A stretch of DNA of 64,000 nucleotides from an uncultured Myxococcales bacterium (GTDB lineage: Bacteria; Myxococcota; Myxococcia; Myxococcales; Myxococcaceae). Position numbers and translations under genes: made by a program. The notes beneath the pieces were generated by a model. The model had not been told where the DNA came from. It worked only from the letters and a program-made list of their open reading frames with translations, and searched no databases. The DNA is taken from contig CALJKW010000049.1 in NCBI GenBank assembly GCA_937980205.1, positions 221,627 through 285,626 of the forward strand, written 5' to 3'. Positions within the stretch are counted from its first letter, which is position 1. The number at the start of each line of letters is the position of its first letter. Shown in pieces: positions 32,967 to 41,991 of this stretch.

Positions 32967-34730
32967 ATGCGCCTCGAGGATCTCGGGCTCGTCGGCAACT
33001 GCCAGTTCACTGCACTCATCTCCAACCGCGGCGGCGTCGAGTTCTGCTGCCTGCCGCGCTTCGACTCGGACCCCGTGTTCGGCCGCCTCATGGACCCCGA
33101 CGGCGGGACCTTCGAGATCGCGCCGGCGCGCGGCGGCGAAGGCACCCAGCGGTACCTCGAGAACACCAACGTCCTCGAGACGCTCTTCACCACCGCCGAC
33201 GGCCAGTTCCGCGTCATCGACTTCGCGCCGCGCTTCTCGCAGTACTCGCGCACGTACCGGCCGACGGCGCTGTTCCGGGTCATCGAGCCGGTGCAGGGGA
33301 CTCCGCTGGTGCGGGTCTCGTGCTCACCCGTGCTCGGCTGGTCGAAGCAGCGCCCCGAGCGCACGCACGGCTCGAACCACATCGCGTACCAGGGCTTCCC
33401 CTCGCGGCTGCGCCTCACCACCGACGTGCCGCTGTCGTTCGTCGACGGAGAGCCGTTCGCGCTCACCGGCCGCCGCATCATGGCGCTCACCTGGGGCGAG
33501 CCCATCGAAGAGCCGCTGGCCCCGATGACCGACCGCTTCCTCGACGCGACCACGCGTCACTGGAGGCACTGGGTCAAGCAGTGCAACATCCCTCCGCTCT
33601 ACCAGCGTGAGGTGATTCGCTCGGCGCTGGTGCTCAAGCTCTGCTGCTTCGAGGACACCGGCGCGATCATCGCCGCGCCCACCACGTCGATTCCCGAGAG
33701 CCCCGACTCGACCGGCCGCACCTGGGACTACCGGTACTGCTGGCTGCGCGACTCGTATTACACGCTCGACGCCTTCCGCCTGCTCGGCCACTTCGAAGAG
33801 CGCGAGAAGTTCATCGACTTCCTGCTCACCATCGCCGAGCGCGAGCAGGAGCTGGCGCTCAAGCCGCTCTACCGGGTCGACGGGTCTGATCAGATCCCCG
33901 AGGTCGTTCACCCGAGCTGGGCCGGCTACCAGGGCCACGGCCCGGTGCGCACCGGCAACGCCGCCGTCAGTCACCTGCAGCACGACGTCTTCGGCGAGAT
34001 GGTGCTCGCGCTCACGCCCATCTTCCTCGACGAGCGCTTCGTGCAAGAGCGCTCGACCGCCACCTGGCGCCTGCTCGAGCGCCTCGCCGCGCGCGCCCTG
34101 AAGGTCGCCGGCACCATCGACGCCGGCCTGTGGGAGCTGCGCTCCGCCTCCCAGGTGCACACGTTCTCGTCCGTCATGTGCTGGGCCGGCGCCGACCGCG
34201 TCGCGAAGCTCGCCGCCGCCCGGGGAGCCCAGTCGGCCGCCGAGCTCGCGAAGCAGGCCGAGGCGCTCAAGCAGAAGATCCTCGACGAGGCGTGGGTTCA
34301 GACGAAGAAGAGCTTCGCCGCCACGCACGGCGGCGACGTGCTCGACGCCGCGCTGCTGCAGATCGCCACGCTGCGCCTGTTGCCCGGAGACGACCCGCGC
34401 CTGCGCAGCACCGTCGACGCCGTGCGCAAGGACCTCGAGAACGACGGCTGGCTCTACCGTTACCTCATCGACGACGGCTTCGGCCGCCCGACGGTCGCGT
34501 TCACGCTGTGCACGTACTGGCTCGTCGAGGCGCTCGCCCGCATCGGAGCGATGGACGAGGCCCGCGCCGTGCTCGAGCGCGCCCGGCCGCAGTCTCCGCT
34601 CGGCCTCATCGCCGAGGACATCGACCCGAAGACGAAGCGCATGTGGGGCAACTTCCCCCAGGCCTACTCGCACGTCGGTCTGATCCACGCGGCCTTCGCG
34701 GCGTCTCCGCCCTGGCACGACGTGCTCTGA
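32967..34730 (+). CDS. Glycoside hydrolase family 15 protein (glucoamylase/trehalase type)
   Basis: 587 residues, cytosolic. Organisation is typical of bacterial GH15: an N-terminal super-sandwich domain (MRLEDLGLVGNCQFTALIS, CLPRFDSDPVFGRLMD) and a C-terminal (alpha/alpha)6 barrel. The signature is DSTGRTWDYRYCWLRDSYYT, with catalytic-region VDGSDQIPEVVHPSWAGYQG and GLIAEDIDPKTKRMWGNFPQ. Members hydrolyse alpha-1,4-glucans or trehalose. With otsAB and treY in the same window, trehalase activity is attractive but unproven. ATG 32967 follows AAGAGGG. Confidence 0.92.
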   Translation: MRLEDLGLVGNCQFTALISNRGGVEFCCLPRFDSDPVFGRLMDPDGGTFEIAPARGGEGTQRYLENTNVLETLFTTADGQFRVIDFAPRFSQYSRTYRPTALFRVIEPVQGTPLVRVSCSPVLGWSKQRPERTHGSNHIAYQGFPSRLRLTTDVPLSFVDGEPFALTGRRIMALTWGEPIEEPLAPMTDRFLDATTRHWRHWVKQCNIPPLYQREVIRSALVLKLCCFEDTGAIIAAPTTSIPESPDSTGRTWDYRYCWLRDSYYTLDAFRLLGHFEEREKFIDFLLTIAEREQELALKPLYRVDGSDQIPEVVHPSWAGYQGHGPVRTGNAAVSHLQHDVFGEMVLALTPIFLDERFVQERSTATWRLLERLAARALKVAGTIDAGLWELRSASQVHTFSSVMCWAGADRVAKLAAARGAQSAAELAKQAEALKQKILDEAWVQTKKSFAATHGGDVLDAALLQIATLRLLPGDDPRLRSTVDAVRKDLENDGWLYRYLIDDGFGRPTVAFTLCTYWLVEALARIGAMDEARAVLERARPQSPLGLIAEDIDPKTKRMWGNFPQAYSHVGLIHAAFAASPPWHDVL

Positions 34731-34773
34731 CTCCGGGGCGAGGGGGTCGCAGGGGGACCCTTTACGAAATGTG

Positions 34774-34804
34774 TGGGACTCAACTAATAATACGTTGAGT
34801 CCCA
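34774..34804. promoter_or_regulatory. Perfect 11-bp palindromic operator over marR promoter
   Basis: TGGGACTCAAC, 9-bp spacer TAATAATAC, GTTGAGTCCCA. The AT-rich spacer resembles a -10 box and a TTTACG hexamer (34761-34766) lies 18 bp upstream of it, so a bound MarR dimer would block the promoter. It is 4 bp before the ATG at 34809. Strong candidate for MarR autoregulation. Confidence 0.75.
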
Positions 34805-34808
34805 CCGA

Positions 34809-35270
34809 ATGCCGTCCGACGACGCTGCCGTCTTCAACAACCTCCGCAAGCTGGTCCGCGAGGTCCGTCTCTCCTCGCACGAGGTCGAGTCGAAGATCGG
34901 CATCACCGGCTCGCAGCTGTTCGTGCTGCGCCAGCTCGCCGAGCACGACCGCCTGTCGTTGCGCGAGCTGGCCGAGCTGACGCTCACCGACCACAGCTCG
35001 GTCTCGGTCGTCGTCGCGCGCCTGGCGCGCCGCGGCTTCCTCGCCAAGAAGGCCTCGCCGAACGACGGCCGCAGCGTCGAGATCTCGCTCACCCCGAAGG
35101 GTCGCGCGCTGCTGAAGAACCCGCCCGTCATCGTGCAGCAGCGGCTGCAGACGGCGCTGACGAAGCTGTCGAAGAAAGACCTGCGCACCTTCCGCGAGCT
35201 GCTCGATCGGCTGGTGCGCGAGCTCGGAATCGAGGGCGCTCCGCCCGAGATGTTCATGGAAAAGCTTTAA
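34809..35270 (+). CDS. MarR-family transcriptional regulator
   Basis: 153 residues. Winged helix: GITGSQLFVLRQLAEHDRLS, LRELAELTLTDHSSVSVVVA, RLARRGFLAKK and ASPNDGRSVEISLTPKGRAL, flanked by dimerisation helices. A perfect 11-bp inverted repeat overlies its promoter just before the ATG. It is followed after 12 bp by a flavin-dependent oxidoreductase gene, probably in the same operon, so the ligand may be a phenolic or aromatic compound handled by that enzyme. Confidence 0.92.
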   Translation: MPSDDAAVFNNLRKLVREVRLSSHEVESKIGITGSQLFVLRQLAEHDRLSLRELAELTLTDHSSVSVVVARLARRGFLAKKASPNDGRSVEISLTPKGRALLKNPPVIVQQRLQTALTKLSKKDLRTFRELLDRLVRELGIEGAPPEMFMEKL

Positions 35271-35282
35271 GAAGGGAAAACG

Positions 35283-36497
35283 ATGAAGACGGAAGTTCTG
35301 GTGATTGGCGCTGGCCCCGCGGGTTCCGTGGCCAGCTCGATGTTGGCGCGCCTGGGCCGCCGCGTGCTCTGCCTCGAGGCGGGCACGTTCCCGCGGTTTC
35401 AGATTGGAGAGTCGTTGCTGCCGCGCACCAACGACATCCTCCAGGAGGCCGGCCTCTACGACGCCGTCATCGACCGCCGCTTCATGGAGAAGCCCGGCGC
35501 GCTCTTCCTCGAGGGAGACCGCCGCGACCGCTTCGTCTTCGCCGAGATGTTCCCCGGCATGGCCCCGTCCTCGCTGCAGGTCGTCCGCGCCGAGTTCGAC
35601 CAGACGCTCGCCACCGCCGCGCGCAAGCACGGCGCCCACGTCCGCTTCAACCAGCGCGTCGACAGCGTCGAGCTGGGGCAGGGCGGCAGCGTCACGAGGG
35701 TGACCGACGTCGAGACCGGAGCGCAGTACGCCGTCGAGGCGAAGATGGTCATCGACTGCTCCGGCTACGGGCGCGTGCTGCCGAAGCTGTTCAAGCTCGA
35801 GTCTCCGCCGTCGCTCGGGCCCCGCTGCGCCATCTTCAGCCACTTCGAGGGCGACCTCCGCCCGCCCCCCGGCGAGGAGGGCGACATCTGGGTGTGCTGC
35901 CACCCGAAGGGCCCGTGGGGGTGGGTCATCCCGTTCAGCAACGGCCGCACGTCGGTCGGCATGGTCGGCGACCGCGCCACGCTGGAGGCCTTCGGCGCGA
36001 ACGACGCCGAGCGGCTGAGGGCGCTGATGATGAGCGACCCCAACGTGGCCAGGCGCCTCGGCGACGCGGTGCCGGTGATGAAGACGCAGCGCCTCGAGGG
36101 CTGGTCGGCCTCGGTGAGCCGCTTCCACGGGCCGGGCTGGGCGCTCACCGGCAACGCGAGCGAGTTCCTGGATCCGGTCTTCTCGTCGGGCGTGACGCTC
36201 GCGCTCGAGTCGGCGCACCGCGCGGCGAAGCTCACGCACCGCCAGTTGTCCGGTGAGGCCGTCGACTGGGACGCGGAGTACAGCCAGGTGATGGCGAAGG
36301 CGGTCAGCGTGTTCCGCGTCTTCGTGCACGCCTGGTACGACGGCCGCCTGCAGAAGGTGCTGCTGCTGCCGAACAAGGACCAGATGATCAAGCGGTCCAT
36401 CACGGCGGTGCTCGGCGGCTACGTGCTCGACGACAACAACCCGTTCGTGCGCGACGCCGACGGCACGCTCAACGCGATCGTGAAGCTGACCTCGTAG
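35283..36497 (+). CDS. FAD-dependent oxidoreductase, flavin-halogenase-like family
   Basis: 404 residues. FAD-binding Rossmann motif VLVIGAGPAGSVASSMLARL (GxGxxG), then TFPRFQIGESLLPRTNDI as in flavin-dependent halogenases, the WxWxIP motif in GPWGWVIPFSNGRTSVGM, and NASEFLDPVFSSGVTLALES. These features define the FADH2-dependent halogenase/geranylgeranyl-reductase-like group. The halogenase catalytic Lys cannot be confirmed by eye, so monooxygenase, reductase or halogenase activity are all possible. It is co-transcribed with a MarR regulator, AAGGGA precedes the ATG, and no biosynthetic cluster is nearby. Confidence 0.85.
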   Translation: MKTEVLVIGAGPAGSVASSMLARLGRRVLCLEAGTFPRFQIGESLLPRTNDILQEAGLYDAVIDRRFMEKPGALFLEGDRRDRFVFAEMFPGMAPSSLQVVRAEFDQTLATAARKHGAHVRFNQRVDSVELGQGGSVTRVTDVETGAQYAVEAKMVIDCSGYGRVLPKLFKLESPPSLGPRCAIFSHFEGDLRPPPGEEGDIWVCCHPKGPWGWVIPFSNGRTSVGMVGDRATLEAFGANDAERLRALMMSDPNVARRLGDAVPVMKTQRLEGWSASVSRFHGPGWALTGNASEFLDPVFSSGVTLALESAHRAAKLTHRQLSGEAVDWDAEYSQVMAKAVSVFRVFVHAWYDGRLQKVLLLPNKDQMIKRSITAVLGGYVLDDNNPFVRDADGTLNAIVKLTS

Positions 36498-36521
36498 CGA
36501 CGGCGTGCTCGGCTGCTCGAG

Positions 36522-37361
36522 CTACTTCAGCCACTCGGTGTAGCTGCCGTCGCCCACCTTCTTGGCGACGTAGACGAGCGCCTGCCCATGGTCGAGCTCC
36601 ACGGGCAGGTCGTACTGCGGCGCCCCGGGAGACCCCACCTTCGGGTCATTCGGCAGATGTTCCCCGGCCGGGCGCATGTACCCATCGGACTGCGCGCTCG
36701 AGCGCAGGTGCACGACCTTCACGCCCTTCGCCGGCTCGGGGAACGGCTCGTCGTTGTTCATCCCCAGCACGCGCATCAGCCGCTGCTTCTCCACGGGCCT
36801 GATGACGGGAATGCGGCCGGTGCCGGCGAGCGGGGAGGCGACGGTGAGCAGCGTGAGCCAGTTGCCCTCGACGTCCTTGGGCGGCGTCACCTTCGAGACC
36901 GCGAACGACGAGATGAGCCCGCCTCCGCTGTGGGAGAGCACGATGAGCCGCCCCGCACCCTCGGGCACGCACTCGGCCAGGCGATTCAGGCCCGAAGCGA
37001 GCAGGTCGCTGAGCTCGCCGATCTGCCAGAACGGGTCGTAGCGGAACATGAACATCGAGGCCGGCTTCGCCTTCATCAGCGCGGGCACCGACTCGCGCAT
37101 CTCGTCGCCGTCGCCGCCGACTCCCGGCACGAGCACGATGATGGGCGCCGGCGCCTCGCCGAGCCGCGCGCGCACCGGGTCGCACGGGCCCTCGGGGGCC
37201 ATCGCGATCGCCTCGAACCGCTCCTCGTAGAGCTCTTCCTGCGAAGGTTGTTTGTCGGCGCGGAACCAACCGACCTGGCGCGAGCACGCCGACGCGAGGA
37301 GCAGAGCCGGGATGAGCAGTCTCAAGGGCGGCGACCTTAGCCGGTTCCGGCGTGCCCTCAT
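36522..37361 (-). CDS. Lipoprotein alpha/beta hydrolase (lipase-like)
   Basis: 279 residues. The lipoprotein signal is LRLLIPALLLASACSRQ. Alpha/beta hydrolase features are IIVLVPGVGGDGDEMRE (oxyanion region) and LIVLSHSGGGLISSFAVSKV (nucleophile Ser in SHSGG), with FMFRYDPFWQI and a C-terminal LDHGQALV carrying a possible catalytic His. ATG 37361 begins the signal; the 37424 start would add an unlikely Pro/Gly-rich leader overlapping the divergent receiver promoter. It resembles PGAP1/lipase-like proteins. Substrate unknown. Confidence 0.82.
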   Translation of the reverse strand: MRARRNRLRSPPLRLLIPALLLASACSRQVGWFRADKQPSQEELYEERFEAIAMAPEGPCDPVRARLGEAPAPIIVLVPGVGGDGDEMRESVPALMKAKPASMFMFRYDPFWQIGELSDLLASGLNRLAECVPEGAGRLIVLSHSGGGLISSFAVSKVTPPKDVEGNWLTLLTVASPLAGTGRIPVIRPVEKQRLMRVLGMNNDEPFPEPAKGVKVVHLRSSAQSDGYMRPAGEHLPNDPKVGSPGAPQYDLPVELDHGQALVYVAKKVGDGSYTEWLK

Positions 37362-37425
37362 CCCCCGGACCGATGTGCCGAAGGGGTGACCGGGAGTACC
37401 GATGGGACCCATGGGGGAACCCACG

Positions 37426-37812
37426 ATGCGTTACGTCCTGGTCGTCGACGCCAATGAGCTCGTCCTTCGCGGTCTCGCGCGCGCGCTGCACTCGCCAGAG
37501 CGCCTCGTCCTCACCACCACCCGCGTCGCCGAGGCGAAGTGCTTCGTCGACGAGGCCGTGCCCGAGGTCGTCATCACCGACCTGAAGCTGCCCGAGCAGT
37601 CGGGCTTCCACCTCATCGAGTGGATCCGCGCCCGCCTGCCCACGCTGCCGGTCTACGTCTTCACCGGGCTCGACTCGTGGCGCATCGCCGTCCGCTGCGG
37701 CCGCCTCGGCGCCACCGACTACTTCGTGAAGGCGCGCGACACGTCGGCGCTGATCCGCACCGTCGGCGGAAGACCAGACCCCGCCGCCACGATGCTCGAG
37801 TGGCGCTGCTGA
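37426..37812 (+). CDS. Stand-alone response-regulator receiver domain
   Basis: 128 residues: a single receiver starting MRYVLVVDANELVLRGLARA, phosphoacceptor region EVVITDLKLPEQSGFHLIEW, Thr in YVFTGLDSW and Lys in DYFVKARDTSAL. No output domain. ATG 37426 follows a GGGGGA stretch. It ends 4 bp from the convergent multi-PAS histidine kinase gene; a functional link is plausible but convergent orientation argues against an operon. Confidence 0.85.
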   Translation: MRYVLVVDANELVLRGLARALHSPERLVLTTTRVAEAKCFVDEAVPEVVITDLKLPEQSGFHLIEWIRARLPTLPVYVFTGLDSWRIAVRCGRLGATDYFVKARDTSALIRTVGGRPDPAATMLEWRC

Positions 37813-37816
37813 GGTC

Positions 37817-40084
37817 TCACGCCGGCTGGCGCGGCAGCTCGATGGTGAACGACGTGCCCTCGGCCTCGCTCGAGGTCACGGTGAGGTGGCCTCCGTGCAC
37901 GCGGATGATCTGATCCGCGATGTACAGGCCCAGGCCCAGACCCTGCTCGCGATTCCGCTCGGCGCGCTTGAACGGGTCGAACAGCCCGGCGCGCAGCTGC
38001 TCCGGAATCGGAGCGCCCTGGTTGAACACGGTGACCTTCACGCCGTCGAGCGACGCTCCGTCGACCGTCACCCGCACCGGGGCGCCGCCGCCGTGCTGCA
38101 CCGCGTTGCCCACCAGGTTCGACACCGCCTGCGAGATGCGGTGCGGGTCCCACGCGCCGCGCGTCTGCCCGCTCGCGTGAACCTCGATGCGCCGGTCGGG
38201 GTTCGCCTGCTCCAGCTCGGCGGCGACGTTGCGGCACAGCTCGGCCGCGTCGGTCTCGACCCGCTCGAGGCGAATGCCCTGGCCGACGCGAATGCGCGTG
38301 AAGTCGAGCAGGTCTCCGATGAGCTCGTTCATGCGCAGCCCGCTCGAGCGAATGCGCGCGGCGGTCCGCGTGGTGCGCTCTTCCTTGCTCTTCTCGAGCA
38401 GCTTCGCGCCGGCCAGCACGGCGCTCAGGGGGTTGCGCAGGTCGTGGCCGAGAATCCCCACGAACAGGTCGGCGAGCTTCAGCGCGTGCTGCAGCTGCGC
38501 GATCAGCTCCTCGCGCTCTTTGCCCGCGCGCTTCTGCTCGGTGAGATCGCGCGTGATGGTCGCGAGACGGTCGGGCTCGCCCTTGGCGTTGCGCAGCAGG
38601 AAGACGTTCCACGAGACGGGAATCGGCGCGCCGGTGCGGAAGTGACGGAACCGCACTTCGGCGACCGACGACCCGTGCTCGAGGGCGCGGCGCACGTTCT
38701 CTCGCGCCGCCGGCAGGTCCTCCGGCACGAAGAACTGCTCGATGGGCTGGCCGACGACCTCTTCGAGCGTCGCGCCGACGAGCGCCAGGCCGGCCCGGTT
38801 GAGGAACGCGGCGAAGCCGGCGAGGCTGGCGTAGCCGATGAAGTCGCCGCTCTCCTGCACGATCTCGACGATCTGCTTGAGCTCGCGGTGGCTGCGCACG
38901 TTGTCGACCGCGAGCGCCATGCGCCGGGCGAGCTCCTCGGCGAGCGCGAGATCGTCGGCGTCGTGTCGCCGCGTCGGCCGGCGCCAGGTGAAGGTGAGCA
39001 CGCCCAGCACCGCACCGCCGCTGCGCAGCGGCACGCAGATGACCGACCTGGCCCCGGTCTTCCGTATCGCGGCGAGGTGCTCGGGCCCGACCGCGACGGA
39101 CTCGTACATCGCCGGAGTCCACTCGGACACCAGCACGGACTCGCCGTCGAGCGCGCGCCGCACGGGGTGTGTCTTGCCGTACTTCGCGACGTCGAGCTTG
39201 CGAAGCGCCGAAGCGCCGGGGTCGCCGACCGCCTCGTCGAACGCGACCTCCATGCGGTGCAGGGTGCCGTCTTCCACGAGGTCGATGACGCAGATGTCTC
39301 CGAGCACGCCGATGGCAGCGTTCGCGATGGCGTGGACCACGGGGCCGAGCTCGAGCGACGACGCGAGCAGCTCGCCGGAGCGCGCGAGGAAGCGCTGGTG
39401 CTCTTCGCGGCGGCGCGCGGCGGTGATGTCTTCGGTGAAGCCGGACAGCCGCGGCCTCGATTCGTCGCGCGACACCAGGCGGGCTGTGACGCGCAGCCAC
39501 CTGCCGTCCTGCAGCCGGTGCTCGACGACGAACGGAGCGCCCTCGAGCGTGCGCTGCAGCGCCGCGCGCAGCAGCGCGCGGTCATCCGGCTCGCAGCGAT
39601 CGAGCCAGGTGTCCACCGTGAGCGGCTCGTCTGCGCCCAGGGCGAGGTGCTGCCGCGTGCGCTCGCTGGCCTCGAAGACTCCGCTGCGCCAATCGAGCTG
39701 CCACGGGCCGAGGCCGGCCGCCGCGATCGCGGCGTCGAGGTGCTCTTCGAGCCGCTGATCCGTGCTGAGCTGGTACCACGTCGCGCGGATGAAGTCGGCG
39801 CCGACCGGAGCCAGGTCGACGCGAATCCAGGTGTCGTTCTCGATGCTCGGGTACTCGACCAGCTCGCGGGGGCCTCCCGCCGCGACGCGGCGAAACGCCA
39901 GGTCGAACGGGCTCCCCTTCAGTCGGGGCCACAGGTCTTCGTAGCGGCGGCCGATGACGGCTTCGGCGCTCTTGCCGGTGAGCTCGAACGCCGCCGGGTT
40001 CAGGAAGTGGTACGTGCCGGAGCGATCGAGCACCGCGATGGCGTCGCGCGCGGCGTCGATGACGGCTCGGAAGTCGATCGGCAC
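37817..40084 (-). CDS. Cytosolic multi-PAS/GAF sensor histidine kinase
   Basis: 755 residues without membrane segments. Order: PAS (IDAARDAIAVLDRSGTYHFL), a second PAS with PAC (LDAAIAAAGLGPWQLDW to SGFTEDITAARR), a GAF domain (about 225-395, GARSVICVPLRSGGAVLGVL), a third PAS (IVQESGDFIGYASLAGFAAF to ATITRDLTEQKR), HisKA (VGILGHDLRNPLSAVLAGAK) and HATPase (ISQAVSNLVGNAVQHGGG, NQGAPIPEQL, GLGLGLYIADQIIRVHGG). The ligand is unknown. Lack of a TM and the PAS/GAF chain suggest sensing of internal redox, light or small-molecule cues. Confidence 0.92.
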   Translation of the reverse strand: MPIDFRAVIDAARDAIAVLDRSGTYHFLNPAAFELTGKSAEAVIGRRYEDLWPRLKGSPFDLAFRRVAAGGPRELVEYPSIENDTWIRVDLAPVGADFIRATWYQLSTDQRLEEHLDAAIAAAGLGPWQLDWRSGVFEASERTRQHLALGADEPLTVDTWLDRCEPDDRALLRAALQRTLEGAPFVVEHRLQDGRWLRVTARLVSRDESRPRLSGFTEDITAARRREEHQRFLARSGELLASSLELGPVVHAIANAAIGVLGDICVIDLVEDGTLHRMEVAFDEAVGDPGASALRKLDVAKYGKTHPVRRALDGESVLVSEWTPAMYESVAVGPEHLAAIRKTGARSVICVPLRSGGAVLGVLTFTWRRPTRRHDADDLALAEELARRMALAVDNVRSHRELKQIVEIVQESGDFIGYASLAGFAAFLNRAGLALVGATLEEVVGQPIEQFFVPEDLPAARENVRRALEHGSSVAEVRFRHFRTGAPIPVSWNVFLLRNAKGEPDRLATITRDLTEQKRAGKEREELIAQLQHALKLADLFVGILGHDLRNPLSAVLAGAKLLEKSKEERTTRTAARIRSSGLRMNELIGDLLDFTRIRVGQGIRLERVETDAAELCRNVAAELEQANPDRRIEVHASGQTRGAWDPHRISQAVSNLVGNAVQHGGGAPVRVTVDGASLDGVKVTVFNQGAPIPEQLRAGLFDPFKRAERNREQGLGLGLYIADQIIRVHGGHLTVTSSEAEGTSFTIELPRQPA

Positions 40085-40110
40085 GCTCGCCGGCTAGCAC
40101 AGGCTCTGCA

Positions 40111-40125
40111 AGGCACGGTAATCGC
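40111..40125 (+). promoter_or_regulatory. Weak sigma-54-like element upstream of TadG-like operon
   Basis: AGGCACGGTAATCGC keeps GG-N10-GC with GGCACG as in the consensus -24 box. It lies about 120 bp before the ATG at 40246. This 161-bp spacer contains no other obvious signal. Confidence 0.3.
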
Positions 40126-40245
40126 ACGGGGTCAACGTCGACCTCGAACGCACACCGGCGCTGCTCTCCGCACAGACACCTCCGCGTGACAGGCCGTCCA
40201 CCTGTCTCATTGCGAGGGGTGCCGTAGAGGCAAAGACTCCGCCCC

Positions 40246-41991
40246 ATGCCCCGCAGCACCTCGCCACGACCGCGACGCGGACAGGCCCTCGTCCTGTTCG
40301 CGATGTTCGTGCTGGTGCTGGTGCTGGCGACGATGGCGACGATGAGCCTCGCGCACCTCACGCACCAGAAGATGGAGCTGCAAGTGGCGAGCGACACCGC
40401 CGCGTACTCGCAGGCCGTCGCGGCGGCGCGCGCCTTCAACTCGGTCGCGCTGCTCAACCGCGCGCAGGTCGCCACGATGGTCGCGCTCTCGGGCGTCGAC
40501 AGCGCGGTGAGCTACGCGTCGTCGTACCGCGCCGCGCTCAACGCCACCTGGTACAGCTACGCGTACGAGCTGCGCCGCGAGTACTGCAACGGCAACCCGA
40601 CCTCGGGCTCCACCATCCCCATTCGGCTGTGCCCCGGAGACGGCGCCGACGGCGACGGCATCTACCGCTCGGACGTCGACTGCCGCTGGGCGCACCACGG
40701 CGAAGACGCCGCCACGCGCCAGATGTGCTTCGGCCAGGGCGCCGTGAACGCGTGCCGCGTGCACTACGAAATCTACGGCTGGGGCGCGCTTCCGCCGAGC
40801 GCCGAAGGCCGCATGAACCCGAACGGGCGCATGCCGCTGATGCGCCTCGAGTTCGATCGGATCAAGGCCATCTGGCAGGCGCTCGACGACGCGGCGGGCG
40901 AGCAGGCGCGCAACGTCCAGTCCGAGGCGTTCAAGTACCACGAGCTGCAGGGCGCGGCGCTCGGTGAGGCGCGCGGCGCGATCGCCGCGTGGCCGGGCAC
41001 CGCCCTCGCCATCGTGGGCGCGACTCCGAACGCGCCGTCGACCGGCGTCGCGCTGCGCGAGTACGAGGCCTCGACGGGCGGCGGCTTCATCGACAACTCG
41101 CTCGAGGCGGCGATGGGCAGCCGCGCGCACCCGTTCATCACGCTGCGCACCGACGGAGCCCGCGCGCTCGAGCAGCAGATCGAGCGCGTGCTCGCCCCGT
41201 CGGGCGCGTCTCCGGCCGAGGTCACCATCGCGCCGCTCGTCGGCAACGGCTACTTCGCGACGTCGCGCATTCACGGCGCGCGGCCGGCCACGACGTTCGC
41301 CGGCTGGGGAGACGACCACAGCGTCGTGTCCGCGAACTACCTCGGGCCCGACGCGACCGTGACGCCCGCCGCGAACACCGGCGCCGCCGCGTTCCCGCTG
41401 CAGTTCGAGGCGTGGGTCCAGTCGACCGACGAGCAGGACACGGCCGACAAGCACGACTGGTGTCCGGAAGACTTTCAGCCCGAGGCGGTGCCCCCCGACG
41501 AGCGGCACACGCTGCACCCGCACACGGTGCCTCCGCCGCCGGCGATCGACGAGTGCGCCGATACGTCGTGCATCTGGCCGGCGTTCTACGACACGAACGC
41601 GGGCCTCGTGGCGGACCCGGGCGACGTGTGGGGCCAGCCGAAGATGCTGGTGACCGCGACGAAGAGCCTGGCGGGGCAGGCCGACCCGTGGAACCTGTTC
41701 ATGCGGTTCAGCTTCGCGCGCGGGGGCGGCGGCCAGCAGATCGACTTCACCGATCAGCACGCCGTGGCCGGAGTCGTGCCGCAGCTGCAGTCGCTCGCCG
41801 CGGGCATGGCCTACTACCACCGGCCCGGGCACTGGAAAGAGCCGCCGAACCTCTTCAACCCGTACTGGCGCGCGACGCTGGTGCGCTCGAACATCGACGC
41901 GACCGGGCGCGGAGACATCGGCAGCTCCATCGCCGCGTCCAACCGCCAGGCGCTCGACCTGCTCGGCGCCACGTATCGAGGTATTCCGTGA
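40246..41991 (+). CDS. TadG-like pilus/secretion-associated protein
   Basis: 581 residues. The N-terminus RRGQALVLFAMFVLVLVLAT is the TadE/TadG-type type III signal with one TM. It is followed by a helix MELQVASDTAAYSQAVAAAR typical of Flp/Tad pseudopilin-like proteins and a long extracytoplasmic region rich in Ala, Trp and Cys (DGIYRSDVDCRWAHHGEDAA, DECADTSCIWPAFYD). First of four genes whose stops and starts overlap. The Tad ATPase, prepilin peptidase and secretin are not in the window, so this may be an accessory operon using a secretion apparatus coded elsewhere. Confidence 0.78.
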   Translation: MPRSTSPRPRRGQALVLFAMFVLVLVLATMATMSLAHLTHQKMELQVASDTAAYSQAVAAARAFNSVALLNRAQVATMVALSGVDSAVSYASSYRAALNATWYSYAYELRREYCNGNPTSGSTIPIRLCPGDGADGDGIYRSDVDCRWAHHGEDAATRQMCFGQGAVNACRVHYEIYGWGALPPSAEGRMNPNGRMPLMRLEFDRIKAIWQALDDAAGEQARNVQSEAFKYHELQGAALGEARGAIAAWPGTALAIVGATPNAPSTGVALREYEASTGGGFIDNSLEAAMGSRAHPFITLRTDGARALEQQIERVLAPSGASPAEVTIAPLVGNGYFATSRIHGARPATTFAGWGDDHSVVSANYLGPDATVTPAANTGAAAFPLQFEAWVQSTDEQDTADKHDWCPEDFQPEAVPPDERHTLHPHTVPPPPAIDECADTSCIWPAFYDTNAGLVADPGDVWGQPKMLVTATKSLAGQADPWNLFMRFSFARGGGGQQIDFTDQHAVAGVVPQLQSLAAGMAYYHRPGHWKEPPNLFNPYWRATLVRSNIDATGRGDIGSSIAASNRQALDLLGATYRGIP

